A stretch of DNA of 64,000 nt from Callorhinus ursinus (taxonomy: Eukaryota > Chordata > Mammalia > Carnivora > Otariidae): positions 7,914,695-7,978,694 of the forward strand of contig NW_020312788.1 of the NCBI RefSeq assembly GCF_003265705.1, written 5' to 3'. The translations under genes and the position numbers were made by a program. Below, in pieces: positions 35,925-48,440 of the stretch. Position 1 is the stretch's first letter; every line of letters begins with the position of its first letter. The notes under the pieces were generated by a model, which made no database searches, was not told the origin of the DNA, and worked only from the letters and a program-made list of their open reading frames with translations.

Positions 35925-36395
35925 TTGCCACTCCTCAGGGTTTCAAGCAATAAAACCGGGCATGCCCAGCGGCGGCGCCAGCAGCCTTTAGTCTTTGGGA
36001 GATTTGGCTCAGTTCCGGGCAGGGACTGGAGTGCCAATTCAGCTAGGGCTTCGGCGCCCACCTCCGCGGAGTCCGGGGGATCCGAGCTGCACCCTCAGGC
36101 TAAACCTGCACCCTTAAGTGGCTCATCCTCAATCTTCAAACTCCCGAACGCCACCAGAGCATATAAATAGTCCTCCCTGAAGGACTGTTTTCCCACCTGT
36201 CTTTTCTTTGCAGCTAAGGGTGTTTTAGCTACTGCGGCGTGAGGAGCTCAGGGATGGAGCCCTGTGGCTGGTGGCCGTGGAGATCACCTTCCCAGAGTAG
36301 CTGTTTGTCACTGAGTTTTGGAGATTTTCTTGGCTGGCTTCCGCTAAAGCACGCTTGAGTAATCCGAGCTGTGGCGGCGCCCAAGCTCTCGGGAT

Positions 36396-36400
<5 letters not shown>

Positions 36401-36441
<41 letters not shown>

Positions 36442-36443
36442 CG

Positions 36444-36482
<39 letters not shown>
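36401..36482 (+). repeat. Compound microsatellite (GT)16(GC)6 C (TG)18 in the promoter region
   Basis: Uninterrupted alternating purine-pyrimidine DNA from 36401 to 36444, one C that breaks the alternation at 36445, then (TG)n to 36482. Such GT/GC alternation is the classic Z-DNA-forming pattern. It lies about 545 bp upstream of the KCNH7 start codon. Confidence 0.97.
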
Positions 36483-36484
<2 letters not shown>

Positions 36485-36685
36485 GGGAGAGGGCGGGGAA
36501 AGAAACGTCAACTCCCCCCAACCCCCCAGCCTCCTTTTCTTTCTCGCCTTCCTGCAAAAGCCGCACGAGTCTTCCATCCCCCCTCGGCCATCCTCACAGC
36601 TCTGGGCAACCGCCAGGTTAAGCCCATTTGCTCTGGGAAATTGGCGCTGTTTGGGAGAAGAGAAACAGATCGATTGCCCTTGTGA

Positions 36686-36793
36686 CTCCCCGCCCCCCTC
36701 CCACCCCACCCTACCCCCATCGCTCCCTCCCTCCCTCCCCCGCCACCCCCCTCACCCCGCCTCCTTCCCTCTCCCCACCCCCAAACCCTCTCA
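36686..36793 (-). promoter_or_regulatory. C-rich / G-rich strand-asymmetric tract with G-quadruplex potential
   Basis: The + strand is nearly all C and T with many C-runs of three or more (core CTCCCTCCCTCCCTCCCC at 36723-36740, followed by further CCCC runs). The minus strand therefore has well over four closely spaced G3+ tracts with loops of 1-4 nt, satisfying the usual G-quadruplex pattern. Confidence 0.75.
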
Positions 36794-36838
36794 CCAGCGG
36801 CAGTCCGGTGCGGGGGCCCCCTCCGGAAGGTGAAGGGG

Positions 36839-36886
36839 ATGGATTGGACTCCGCTGGGGAAAGCGGGTGTCTCGAAGTGGTGCTAA
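36839..36886 (+). promoter_or_regulatory. uORF 1 in the putative KCNH7 leader (15 codons)
   Basis: ATG at 36839 opens a 15-codon reading frame (MDWTPLGKAGVSKWC) ending in TAA at 36884-36886. The frame differs from the main KCNH7 start by one base. Its stop shares its last base with the next upstream ATG (TAATG). It matters only if transcription starts upstream of 36839, which is not known. Confidence 0.4.
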
Positions 36887-36960
36887 TGGGAAGAGATTTC
36901 TGGTTTCAAAAGAGGATGCTCTGCCACAAAGAGCGGCTTGCGCGCTGGCCTGGGCTCTAG
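36886..36960 (+). promoter_or_regulatory. uORF 2 in the putative KCNH7 leader (24 codons, in frame with CDS)
   Basis: ATG at 36886 is in the same frame as the KCNH7 start at 37027 and is closed by TAG at 36958-36960. This TAG also proves that the CDS cannot be extended upstream of 37027 in an unspliced leader. Confidence 0.4.
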
Positions 36961-39013
<2,053 letters not shown>

Positions 39014-39244
39014 ATAAAAAATTTATCATTGCAAATGCCAGAGTGCAAAACTGTGCCATCATCTACTGCAATGATGGGTTCTGTGAGATGACTGGTTTCT
39101 CCAGGCCAGATGTCATGCAAAAGCCGTGCACCTGTGACTTTCTCCATGGGCCTGAGACCAAGAGGCATGATATTGCCCAAATTGCCCAGGCATTGCTGGG
39201 GTCAGAGGAGAGGAAAGTGGAGGTCACCTACTATCACAAAAATG
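39014..39244 (+). CDS. KCNH7: KCNH7 coding exon 2 (PAS domain)
   Basis: A 231-bp exon encoding the end of codon 26, codons 27-102 and the first base of codon 103. It covers most of the cytoplasmic PAS (eag) domain that docks on the cyclic-nucleotide-binding-homology domain and controls deactivation in ERG channels. Visible blocks are [13 protein letters not shown] (residues 27-39), [15 protein letters not shown] (43-57), [13 protein letters not shown] (64-76) and [15 protein letters not shown] (82-96). [10 protein letters not shown] and the HDIAQ stretch identify KCNH7 rather than KCNH2 or KCNH6. The acceptor is a pyrimidine-rich tract ending TTATTACAG at 39013; the donor is GTAAAG at 39245. 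Both flanking introns are phase 1, so the exon is symmetric (77 codons) and could be skipped without changing frame. No stop, frameshift or odd residue is seen. The next exon, expected to begin Ser-Thr-Phe-Ile-Cys, is not in the window. Confidence 0.97.
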
Positions 39245-42200
39245 GTAAAGTTCATCTATTTAGAATTCCTTTTATTTGATTCCATTGAGTTGAAATTTTG
39301 ACAACCGATTACTAAAAGTTCATATGCAGAGAAGCTCTGACTATTCAGTTGTAGATATTTTTGCTTATATATTTTATATATTTTAGGATTCCAGAAATAT
39401 GGATAGTATCATTAGTGGACTAGTAGGAACAATTTCTTCTTTGAATAAGGGTACTCTGTACTCTTCAAAAGTGTCGTAACTTACTATCACTGAGGACAAA
39501 GTGCCACAAATCAGTCTACTCTCCTCCCTTTCTAGGGAATAATATAAAGGCCAGTGATTTACTGATTGCATTGATATGGATTTGGTAGGAGAGAAATATA
39601 GAGTTTTATTTGCTTGAACTTGAAAATATTTCACAGAGAAACTCTTGTTGAAAACTGTGTATTTGCAACTGAAACTCCTGCGGTTATAAATGTTTCTTGG
39701 CTTTGCAGCTTTATTTGATAAAAGCTTTAAAAGCTTTATTTGCTACACCTCTTGTTTCTTTTGCTCCTTTTTATACAATATTAAGGGTGATATAGAAGAA
39801 CTTCAAAAATTGGTCTGGTAAGCTTACGTATATTCAGATAATAAAAGCTGTTCATGTATTCAAGAATTGTCCTAAAATAAGAAACGGACAAAAGGAACTA
39901 TGATTCTGGGGAGTTGTTTGTACTCATTTTTCAGCTGCAACACAACCGGCGTCTCAAACCTGAGGTCATGCTTCGACTTCAAGGGCACTCCTCCTCCTTT
40001 CAGGCTTACTATGGGAACATAATATGTTAGACTTCTGATAGTTCTCAAAAAATACTCATTTAATAGACATACACTCATTAAATATACCATTGTTGTATAT
40101 TAACTCACATGTATGAATATTCACATGTACCCATTTAAAAGAATACATATTCTCAAATGTGCACACTTACTGATATTTGACAATTTAGTGCTTAAAGATA
40201 CATCAGTTAAAAACGCATGTTGCAGTTAGTTTTATCGATGTTGCCTGGTCATTTTTTTTGCCATTGGCCAATCAGTGAGGCAGAGGGATATCTAGTCAGC
40301 TTTTCAGGAAACCTTAAGTCTTGCAAATGAGAAAATGAGTGATGTGTTATAGCTTATATCATATACTGATTCATCATTTGATAAAATACACAGCAGAAAT
40401 TCTAGCACGGAAAAGGCTTAACTCTTCCTCTTATTTTCTTACAATTAAATATTTTATGATAGAAAATGTAATTCTTAATTACTAGATTTTCCTTAACATC
40501 GACTTGAATGAGTATATGTGGCAAACTGTGATTAGAAAAACAGGTTTGTATAACTTTGGAGTAATCTGGAATAAAAACAATTATATCATTATCAGCCAAC
40601 ATAGAGATTGTTTTTAAAGTTTTTCTTATCCTGCCCCCCCCACCCCACACACACCACTTTTCAATCAGTAGTGTTGGCTTGCTAGAAATAGCCTAATTGC
40701 TCTGTTGTCTTGAAAGCATTTCTTGGACTAAGGCTCTCACTACCCAAATGCAACTCATCTTTTTTGTGTGTGTATCTGATGCCAACAATTCGGGCTTTGG
40801 AATAATTTGAATGTCTGACATTTTTTCCCCATCTGAATACTTATCACGATGTTGACACAGTTTACATTGTAGTTATACAGGGCATAATGGTCCACATTTG
40901 GTCATTATGTTTCTTGGGACATTTAAAGATTTTTTTTTAACTTACAGAATTTAAGTTTAAAATGAATCTGGACTGTTAGGATCCCTTAGATACTCACCAT
41001 ATTTTTCAGACAATATTCTGAAATGAAAGTTGTTATTTATTATACTGCAAGTGGAGTGATGTTATTTCAAAACCTTGTGTGACTTGTGCAATGTGAGTGT
41101 GTAAAGTGATCTCAAAACACCTAAGAAAGGCAGGTAAATGTGGAATCACAAACGTGAATGTAAAAGTTTCTACAGTGAAGATGCTGGTACATTGATTAAT
41201 GCAAATCTTTCTACCTGAGGGATGCACTTTGTTATATGAATTAAAACCTTCTTGTTTTAGACGAGGATTTACTTGAAAACTTGTTTAGGTATATAAATAT
41301 CAGCTTTTGGTGATGGTTTTGATTCTGTTGGCTTTATTTTCAGATTTGACTCAGTCCACAAGGACTTGGTAATCTTTAGAGCTAACGACAAATGCTGCCT
41401 ATTTCACTTTTATTAATATGGGATACATGAGATGATGGGGTGATGGGCCAAGCTTTTTTTTTTTTTTTCCAAAGAGAAAGATTTATTTTATGACCTTTTT
41501 AGATTGCAAAGACACAGTCAGACTTATTTGCTTTGAATGTAATCAACCTGTGTTTTTGAGACTAGTTCAGATGCCTTGAATAGAATCTTCAAAGTGCATT
41601 GGTTTTATTCACATGGCAACTGCAAATTCAGTCAGAGCTTGTGAAGTTCAAATGCTTTGATAGTCTTGCCTCTTAGAGACCTGCCAACCACTCTCTATTT
41701 ATAAAAGCAGGAAGGGATAAAATCGCCAACATTTTGTATTGGTTTGTTTCTCAGTTTCCTTAATTCTTTATTATTGGGGTCATTTACTTTTGGGAGTTTC
41801 TTGGTTTCTTAAGTATGTACAGTAAATGCTTCCTTTATTTATTCTCTATTTAGCACTTTATAGGAGTACAGATAAGAATGTAATAAGCACAATGAGCAAC
41901 TTAACAAGAAGTTGAGATATTGTTTCCACTTTTTCCATTCACTCATACTGGTGTAGCAAATACATGAGCATGGTATTATGGCCAGAGGCTTTATGTTTAA
42001 ACCCATGATTTATGTAATGAGTTCACATAGATGAGCTACATGATCACTCTTAGGAGGCAACACTTCCTACCATCCTACTTTATGTGATTTTACCAGGTAC
42101 AGTTGAACTTGCTGTTTACCAGAATATCAATTTTTAAAAACCTAGTTATTTGCAGTAGGAATATTTGACAGCCCTTCCTTTGAGGATTCTATTTTACAGT

Positions 42201-42277
42201 TTAAGTCATTATTTCATAAATCATTCTTGGCAGCTGTGAAATACTGCTTGAGGTGATAAAGCTGTAAATCTTTTGAC

Positions 42278-42321
42278 ATAAAGCTCTAATTATACAAAAC
42301 TATAATTACACTGAGCTTTAT
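42278..42321. repeat. Bulged hairpin, 17 paired bases, 6-nt loop
   Basis: ATAAAGCTC (42278-42286) and TAATTATA (42287-42294), loop CAAAAC, TATAATTA (42301-42308), a 4-nt bulge CACT, GAGCTTTAT (42313-42321). All 17 arm bases pair. Confidence 0.95.
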
Positions 42322-42380
42322 ACAAGGATGGGTATGTATTTTAATAATATAATACATTCACTTTAAGCACAACCTTTTAG

Positions 42381-42477
42381 GGGTGCCTGGCTGGCTCAGT
42401 CAGTAGAGCATGTGGCTCTTGGTCTTGGGGTTGTGAGTTCAAGCCCCATATTGGGCATAGAGCTTACTGAGAAAATA
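42381..42477 (+). mobile_element. tRNA-Lys-like SINE monomer followed by poly-T
   Basis: GGGTGCCTGGCTGGCTCAGT, CAGTAGAGCATGTGGCTCTTGG and GGTTGTGAGTTCAAGCCCCATATTGGGC keep the A box, a CTT-containing anticodon-loop-like segment and the B box of tRNA-Lys. AACC+T4 occurs before the element (42371-42378) and AACC plus 17 T after it (42477-42497), consistent with a TSD whose T-run expanded. Confidence 0.88.
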
Positions 42478-44604
42478 ACCTTTTTTTTTTTTTTTTTAGC
42501 TTTCGATTGGATTGAGGAATAACAAACACTTCAGTTATTAAACTAGATCGTAGTTTGAAGGTGATGCTAATACTAAGGAAACAGAGAAGTTGGTCACCTT
42601 TCAGTTTATTGCTTGTCAGGTTTGGAGTGTGTCACTGGAATAGAGCTAGCTGGTGAAGTGCTTATCCACTTCAGGCATATGTAGACAATGTGATTTTTAT
42701 CTTAAATTACCAAGCAACTCTAAACATTTGGAAAATCAAAGTAAGTTTCCCCAAAAGAAATAAAGGTCTTAACTCAGTAGGAAAACAGGACATATACAAT
42801 GCTTTATTTTTAGAGGTAGGAGCATTCCTATATTTTTGCCATTATGCTCTCAGCCATGGTACAGTGGCAATTTCGTTAACAAATCAGGAATGTCCCTATC
42901 TTTGCCTTGCTTTCAAAGAACTAAAGGATGAGAGGAGGCCGAGGGAAGTCCTTTCTTGATCCAGACAGGGCCCAGATCCAGACAGGGTACCAGTCATGCT
43001 GGGACAAAGTTCCAGAGGCAGTGTTTGAGTCAGCTAAACTCAAAAGAGGTTTTGGTTTGAAAACATTAAATCTACCATCTCTGAGAGTTTTTTGGAAAGA
43101 ACTGATAGAAAGTGTTGCATTGTTGGAAGTAGAGGTGAAGGTGTATACCGAGTGCCACCACCTCTCTTTAAGGTAATGTTTTAGGCACTAGAGGAACATC
43201 CTATTGGAGGAGATGCAGAAGAGGACACAAACTCATTTCTGCTTTCAGAATATTTGTATTATGGAGTGACTGAGGTTTACTTCTATCTTCTAAACCCCAA
43301 GATGTTTTCATGAAATTGTTTTTAAAGGAAAAAAATAGACTATGAAATGAAGAAGCTTTTATATAAACAGAGAACAGAATTTAGGATTAATGACCACTCT
43401 ATCTTCCCACTGTAAAATAAACTTATGTTTGTGTATTTCCTGTCTCCTTTTATCATTTATATGTAATAACTAACTTATTAAAGAAGCAATGTAGTTTACT
43501 TAAAACTTTATAGTTCAAAAATAAATCTTATAATAATTCTATATAAGTTATATGACGTGTAAAATATTTGACCTTCATAATTTCTGAAATGTGTAGTAGA
43601 GATACAGACGCTGGTTTTTAGAGAAGAATGGAAATATATTATATGTATGTGTAATTCAAGCAATAAGAAAAATTTTCAGGGAGTATCTTGCCTAGAATTT
43701 ATTTTGGTGTTCATTTTAACTTTTTGTTTATACATTGTCATGTTTCATCCACCAGAGTACAGTAACAGTAATCTTAAAATATTGTCTTTCATATACCTAA
43801 ACTTTGTAACATCTCAGGGACTCTGGATATTATATACTCTTAAATTTGATCACTGTGTTTATTGAGAAACTAAGAATTCTCTAGAAACATTTTCTTCACA
43901 ATTTGAAAACTTTATTTTACTATTATCCCAAATGAAAACAAAATGTCCCAAAACTGTAGTTGGGCTATGCTCATCCGTCCCCTGTTTACCACCCACCAGC
44001 ACCATACCTCTTGCAGCTCTGGTGCTAAAAAGAAGCCATGTTGTCTGCAGGCTTCAGAGATAACTGCTCGGTTATTTTCACACCCAAGGGACTTGAGAGC
44101 AGGGTCAGTTTAGGGCGATAGGGATAGGCTAGGCTTCGTGGGAGGAACTGACTTCTCTGGCTTCTAATGGCTTTCAACATTGTTTTTATTTTTATTTTTT
44201 CACTACAAATAGTCACTAAATCAATTACTGGCAGTCAGCAGCTAGAAGAGTCCTAAGATAATTAATTCACAGGAAAGGAGCCGTTGAAGTATGAAATGTT
44301 AAGACATCAATATTCATCTGGCCATATAAACTAGAAACCTCGGGGTCGGGTCATTTTCTGTTTTGTTTTTTCCTCCCTCTCCTCCCTAAACCCAACTGGT
44401 CACCAATTCCTTTTAATATTTACATCTGAAATATCTCCCAATGTGACCTTTACTTTTCCATCACTACCAAGTGCCCTAGTCGAAGCCCTTTTCATTCTTC
44501 TTTGAGAATATTGAGGATTGAAGTTTTCCTCCCTTTGCAGTCCATTCTCTACAATGCCATCAGAGAGCTATTTCTGAAACAAGAATCACATACACTGGTG
44601 ACTT

Positions 44605-44740
44605 ACTGGAGCCAAGCATCACCGTAAATGAGTTTCATATATTAAATAATGAGTACACCATTTTATGAGAAAAAGCATTGAGACCCTGAGAAGTGAATTC
44701 ACCGAATCACATAGCTTGTAAGTGGTGACGCCTGAGCCCT
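44605..44740 (+). mobile_element. MIR SINE relic (3' half)
   Basis: GAGTACACCATTTTATGAGAAAAAGCATTGAGACCCTGAGAAGTGAATTCACCGAATCACATAGCTTGTAAGTGG parallels the MIR second half. Confidence 0.55.
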
Positions 44741-45179
44741 TAACAACTTTGCCATATTTGCTGCTCAGTGCACTTGTGATATACATTGACTTAAAAACCC
44801 TATCTTAACTCATTAAGACTCTCAGGATATAGTTCTAGACTCTTTAATAGGATGCTTCATCCCCTTCAGAGTTGAATTTGCTTGGGTTTTTAAGTAGGAT
44901 ATGTTTAGAGGAACCAGCTGAATTCACAGGTCTGACCAAGTTTACCTTCCTTGCCCCTCAGTTACTTTCTTGAAAGATCCTTGGAGAATAACATCCACTT
45001 TGTTAGCCTGATTGGATGTGTTGTATACAACAAAATACATAGCATTATTTCTAACTTGGTCTCTTGCCCATAATATATACTCAATATATATCAATTAGTT
45101 GAATATCTTGCCAACTCCATTTCTCTTACATATCTTATGTTTCAATAATCTTTGACTGCTCTGAGTTTCTCAAATAAGC

Positions 45180-45543
45180 CCTGCTCTTTTATGTTACTGA
45201 GGCTTTGCTCAACCTTCAGAAATTTTCTTTCATCTGTAATAAACAGTGGAAAGCCTCATTGAATGGATTGCCTTTCCCTCAGCTTCTCACCCTAAAGAAA
45301 CCATTATCATCCTTCCAAAGACAGATCAAAAGACTCAAAAGACTTCTCTGTGAAGTCTTTCCTGATGCTGCCACCACCTGCTCCAGAATATTAACTTAAC
45401 ATTCCTCTGTGTCGTAACAACACTTGGTTCTAACCTCCAGTGTAGCACCTGAAATGTGCTACATATCATTACACATTATTGTAGTTAACTTTATCTGTTT
45501 TTTAAAGTTCATTCAAAGAAAATATTGAGTCTTATTAATTTCT
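45180..45543 (+). mobile_element. L2 LINE relic, left part
   Basis: CTTTTGTGAAGTCTTTCCTGATGC-like block (CTCTGTGAAGTCTTTCCTGATGCTGCCACC at 45345-45374), AACTTAACATTCCTCTGTGTCG, GTGCTACATATCATTACACATTA follow the L2 3' order. It continues after the SINE at 45544-45736. Confidence 0.65.
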
Positions 45544-45736
45544 TTTTTTTTAAGATTTTATTTATTTGACACTGAGAGAGAGAAAGCACAAGTAGGCAGA
45601 GCGTCAAGCAGAGGGAGAGGGAGAAACAGGCTCCCGGCTGAGCAGGGAGCCTGATGTGGGGCTCGATCCCAGGACCCTGGGATCATGACCTGAGCCGAAG
45701 GCAGCTGCTTAACGACTGAGCCATCCAGGCGCCCCA
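45544..45736 (-). mobile_element. Carnivore tRNA-Lys SINE inserted into L2
   Basis: Reverse complement starts GGGGCGCCTGGATGGCTCAG and ends AAATAAAATCTTAAAA. Perfect 16-bp TSD AGTCTTATTAATTTCT at 45528-45543 and 45737-45752. Confidence 0.97.
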
Positions 45737-45752
45737 AGTCTTATTAATTTCT

Positions 45753-45830
45753 GTGTCCAGAATATACGGAAGAGTACCTGGTATGAAGTATGTGCTTAAG
45801 TAGCATTCACACAGAATGAAGAGAAGATGA
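45753..45830 (+). mobile_element. L2 LINE relic, right part
   Basis: GTGTCCAGAATATACGGAAGAGTACCTGGTATGAAGTATGTGCTTAAGTAG resembles the terminal L2 segment (cagaacagtgcctggcacatagtagg type). Confidence 0.6.
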
Positions 45831-45960
45831 GAAATGGCACCATAGCTCTGGGGAAGCAAAAAGATTGAGATTAGGAGATCTTGACAAAAATGAGCTATAG
45901 GGAGTATGTGATGTTTTGATTTTTCTTACTTTCTAAAATGTTCTTAGGAACAGTTTTCAA

Positions 45961-46154
45961 GAGCGCCTGGGTGGCTCAGTTGTTAAGCGTCTGCCTTCGG
46001 CTCAGGTCATGGTCCCAGGGTCCTGGGATCGAGCCCCACATCGGGCTCCCTGCTCGGTGGGAGGCCTGCTTCTCCCTCTCCCACTCCCCCTGCTTGTGTT
46101 CCCTCTCTTGCTGTCTCTCTCTCTGTCAAATAAATAAATAAAATCTTAAAAAAA
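45961..46154 (+). mobile_element. Carnivore tRNA-Lys SINE
   Basis: GAGCGCCTGGGTGGCTCAGT through a CT-rich middle to AAATAAATAAATAAAATC and poly(A). TSD AACAGTTTTCA at 45949-45959 and 46155-46165. Confidence 0.95.
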
Positions 46155-46165
46155 AACAGTTTTCA

Positions 46166-46892
46166 CCTGAATTTTATCGATGACTGTATTTCTTTGCTTA
46201 GAAGCTAAGGACTAAATCATCTTCATAGCCTATGACTATGCAAATAGCTAGAAAATATTTAATAAAGCATTAGAGAGAAGCTATTAACCAGAAATTATTA
46301 ACCAGTTACCCGAGTGTCACTCGCTCACCACTGCATCAGAATGATTCTCGCTAGTGTCGCTGACAATCTCTTTGTAATAGCCAAACCCAAAGTTCTCTCC
46401 TGTTCTTTTCTGACTTGAATTTATCACTGCTTTTGACACACTCTACTGGCGACATAAGTTGCACAGTGTTGGCATTTTATATCTAGTATAACATTTTATT
46501 TTTATGTTTTCTTGAAAATTCTTAATTGACGGTGAAGCTTGCTCTCAGGGCCACTCAATAATGAGAGTGTTAAATCAAAAATAATAAAGTTAGTTTATTA
46601 ATAATAATAAAATTAGTATTAATTATGATCATCAAATGAATGTCTTCTTTCTCTTTACTGCACTATATGCATTTAGCAAAAGTGCTAAACTACTGAGAAA
46701 CAATAGAGTCAGGCAGCAGTAAGACATTAATCACCATAGTGAGGAAATTTGTCCCATTACTGAACAGTTAAGGTGAAATTGCCACTTGTCACAGGCGGGT
46801 TAAGAGAAATCCAAGTACTAGGCTCCTATAGCTACGACTGAACATTCCATATCTTTCTCTTAGTCCTTTAATTTATATGAAATATCTAGTTA
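46166..46892. other. KCNH7: Intron 2 DNA, nothing recognised
   Basis: No repeat assigned; an AATAAT-rich patch at 46558-46625. Confidence 0.4.
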
Positions 46893-46907
46893 AAAAAACC
46901 AAAGTAG

Positions 46908-47122
46908 GGGAGCCTGGGTGGTTCAGTTGGTTAAGCTTCTGCCTTCGGCTCAGGTCATGATCTTGGGGTCCTGGGACCGAGCCCCGCATCGGGCTCCCTG
47001 GTAGGTGCGGAGTCTGCTTCTCTCTCTGCCTCCCCTGTCCGCTCATACTCTCTCTTTTTCACTCTCTCTCGTGCACGCTCTCTCTCTCAAATAGATAAAG
47101 TCTTAAGGACAAAAACAAAAAC
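46908..47122 (+). mobile_element. Carnivore tRNA-Lys SINE
   Basis: GGGAGCCTGGGTGGTTCAGT through CT-rich DNA to AAATAGATAAAGTC and a CAAAAA-type tail. TSD AAAAAACCAAAGTAG (46893-46907) and AAAAACCCAAAGTAG (47123-47137). Confidence 0.94.
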
Positions 47123-47149
47123 AAAAACCCAAAGTAGTCTTTCTGTGGG

Positions 47150-47525
47150 CAGTCCAAAGTGGTGATTGAGACTATCCCCTGTGCCCTTCCCTCCCTTAAA
47201 GTAGGTCTGCGTGTGAACAAACTCTCCTTTTCGTGGTTTCCACTGTTTCACAGATGGTCTCACGCTACTTTTTATTTTGAAAATGGGTCAGACAACCTGG
47301 GCTGGTGCTTGATGTGTGAGGACTGGAGAGGAGTGAGAGAGAACGACTCATGCAGTTCACCCTGGGTCAGCTCTGTCCGTGAGCTCCCCGAAACTATAGA
47401 TTATTCCAGGCGGCGTCTGGCGAGGCTGCCCCGGCGAGGCTGCTCTTGTTTACCTGCTTTTTCCTCTGGGTGACCAGTCAGATGACGTTGTGATAGAAGG
47501 TGGACTGTCACCATGGCTGACTTTA
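47150..47525. other. GC-richer intronic block, unidentified
   Basis: Composition is noticeably higher in G+C and CpG than its surroundings, especially GGCGGCGTCTGGCGAGGCTGCC at 47410-47431. A 104-codon + strand frame (47159-47473) covers it but shows no recognisable domain and no codon signature I can judge. It could be an old GC-rich repeat or a regulatory element. Confidence 0.35.
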
Positions 47526-48249
47526 TTGAGGTTTTTTTTCTTCCTGTTCTGTTCCGTTTTGTCTTCTTTCCTAAGGATCATTGGGAGTGCTTCTATTTGT
47601 CGGTTTATTTGTTTTGATAGGACATTGATTCTTTCATGTTGTTTGAAATAATGGTTTTGAGAAACATGTAATAACAACATGGGTTCAAGACAACTCAGAA
47701 TGGCTGTTACTTCTCATGCTGACTTTTGACCTTTATGTTCAAAAACGCCATTCTTAATTCTAATCAGTGAAATCTGTACTCATGACCCAAGCTGATTGGT
47801 GTGATGACAAAAATTAAAGTATAAAATTAATGGTGGTTTCATAACCAATATCTCAAAGATCAAGTAAAGAATAAAATCTAAGACAAACTAAATAAGGATT
47901 TATATTAAAAAAATAAAAATCCATTTGTGTTAGATCATATATTGAAATCATAATCCTTAGGATTTTTAATATACTAAGATCACATCAATTCAATAAAATC
48001 AATATTAGAGCTATGCAACATTATATGTTATATAAATAATTTTTCATCAGGTTCCCACGTACTTCCCTTAGCTAAATTAGTTGAAATTTCTTCTGATTAT
48101 ATGCACCATCCATTTTCTTTAATAGTGTTAATCAGCTAATCTTGAACTACATTATTTATTTAGGTCCTTTATACACACAGATGTGCTCTCCAGGTTTTAA
48201 GTCCCGTGGTTGTAGTTCATAGACCATAACCCTCCACCCTATTCCTCTT

Positions 48250-48440
48250 CTCCCAAAGGACTAATGTTAATTGAGTTCCAATCTTGTGACTGGCTTTCTA
48301 TATACATTACTTTTTCTGATTTTCATGACAGCTTTGGGGAAAGGATATTACCCCATTTTACAGGTTAAATTGACATTCAGAGAAATTAAGTACTGATGAT
48401 CACAGACCAGAATGGAAATCAGTTTAAAATCTAAATTTGT
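48250..48440 (+). mobile_element. MIR SINE relic
   Basis: AATGTTAATTGAGTTCCAATCTTGTGACTGG, ATACATTACTTTTTCTGATTTTCATGACAGC, GATATTACCCCATTTTACAGG, TCAGAGAAATTAAGTACTGATGATCACAGACC follow the MIR order. Confidence 0.7.

Noticed and set aside
36161..36170. ATATAAATAG as the TATA box that defines the KCNH7 start
   Set aside because: It lies ~860 bp from the ATG in a CpG-rich promoter where starts are usually dispersed; no initiator or transcript evidence ties it to transcription.
36225..36833. Several 90-140 codon frames on both strands across the promoter
   Set aside because: They are (CV)n or (HT)n translations of the TG/CG microsatellite and C-rich DNA, with no domain and no start context supporting translation.
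42381..42459. Possible genuine tRNA-Lys gene
   Set aside because: A and B boxes and a CTT loop are visible, but the acceptor stem ends do not pair as in a functional tRNA and the unit has retroposon flanks; it is a SINE.
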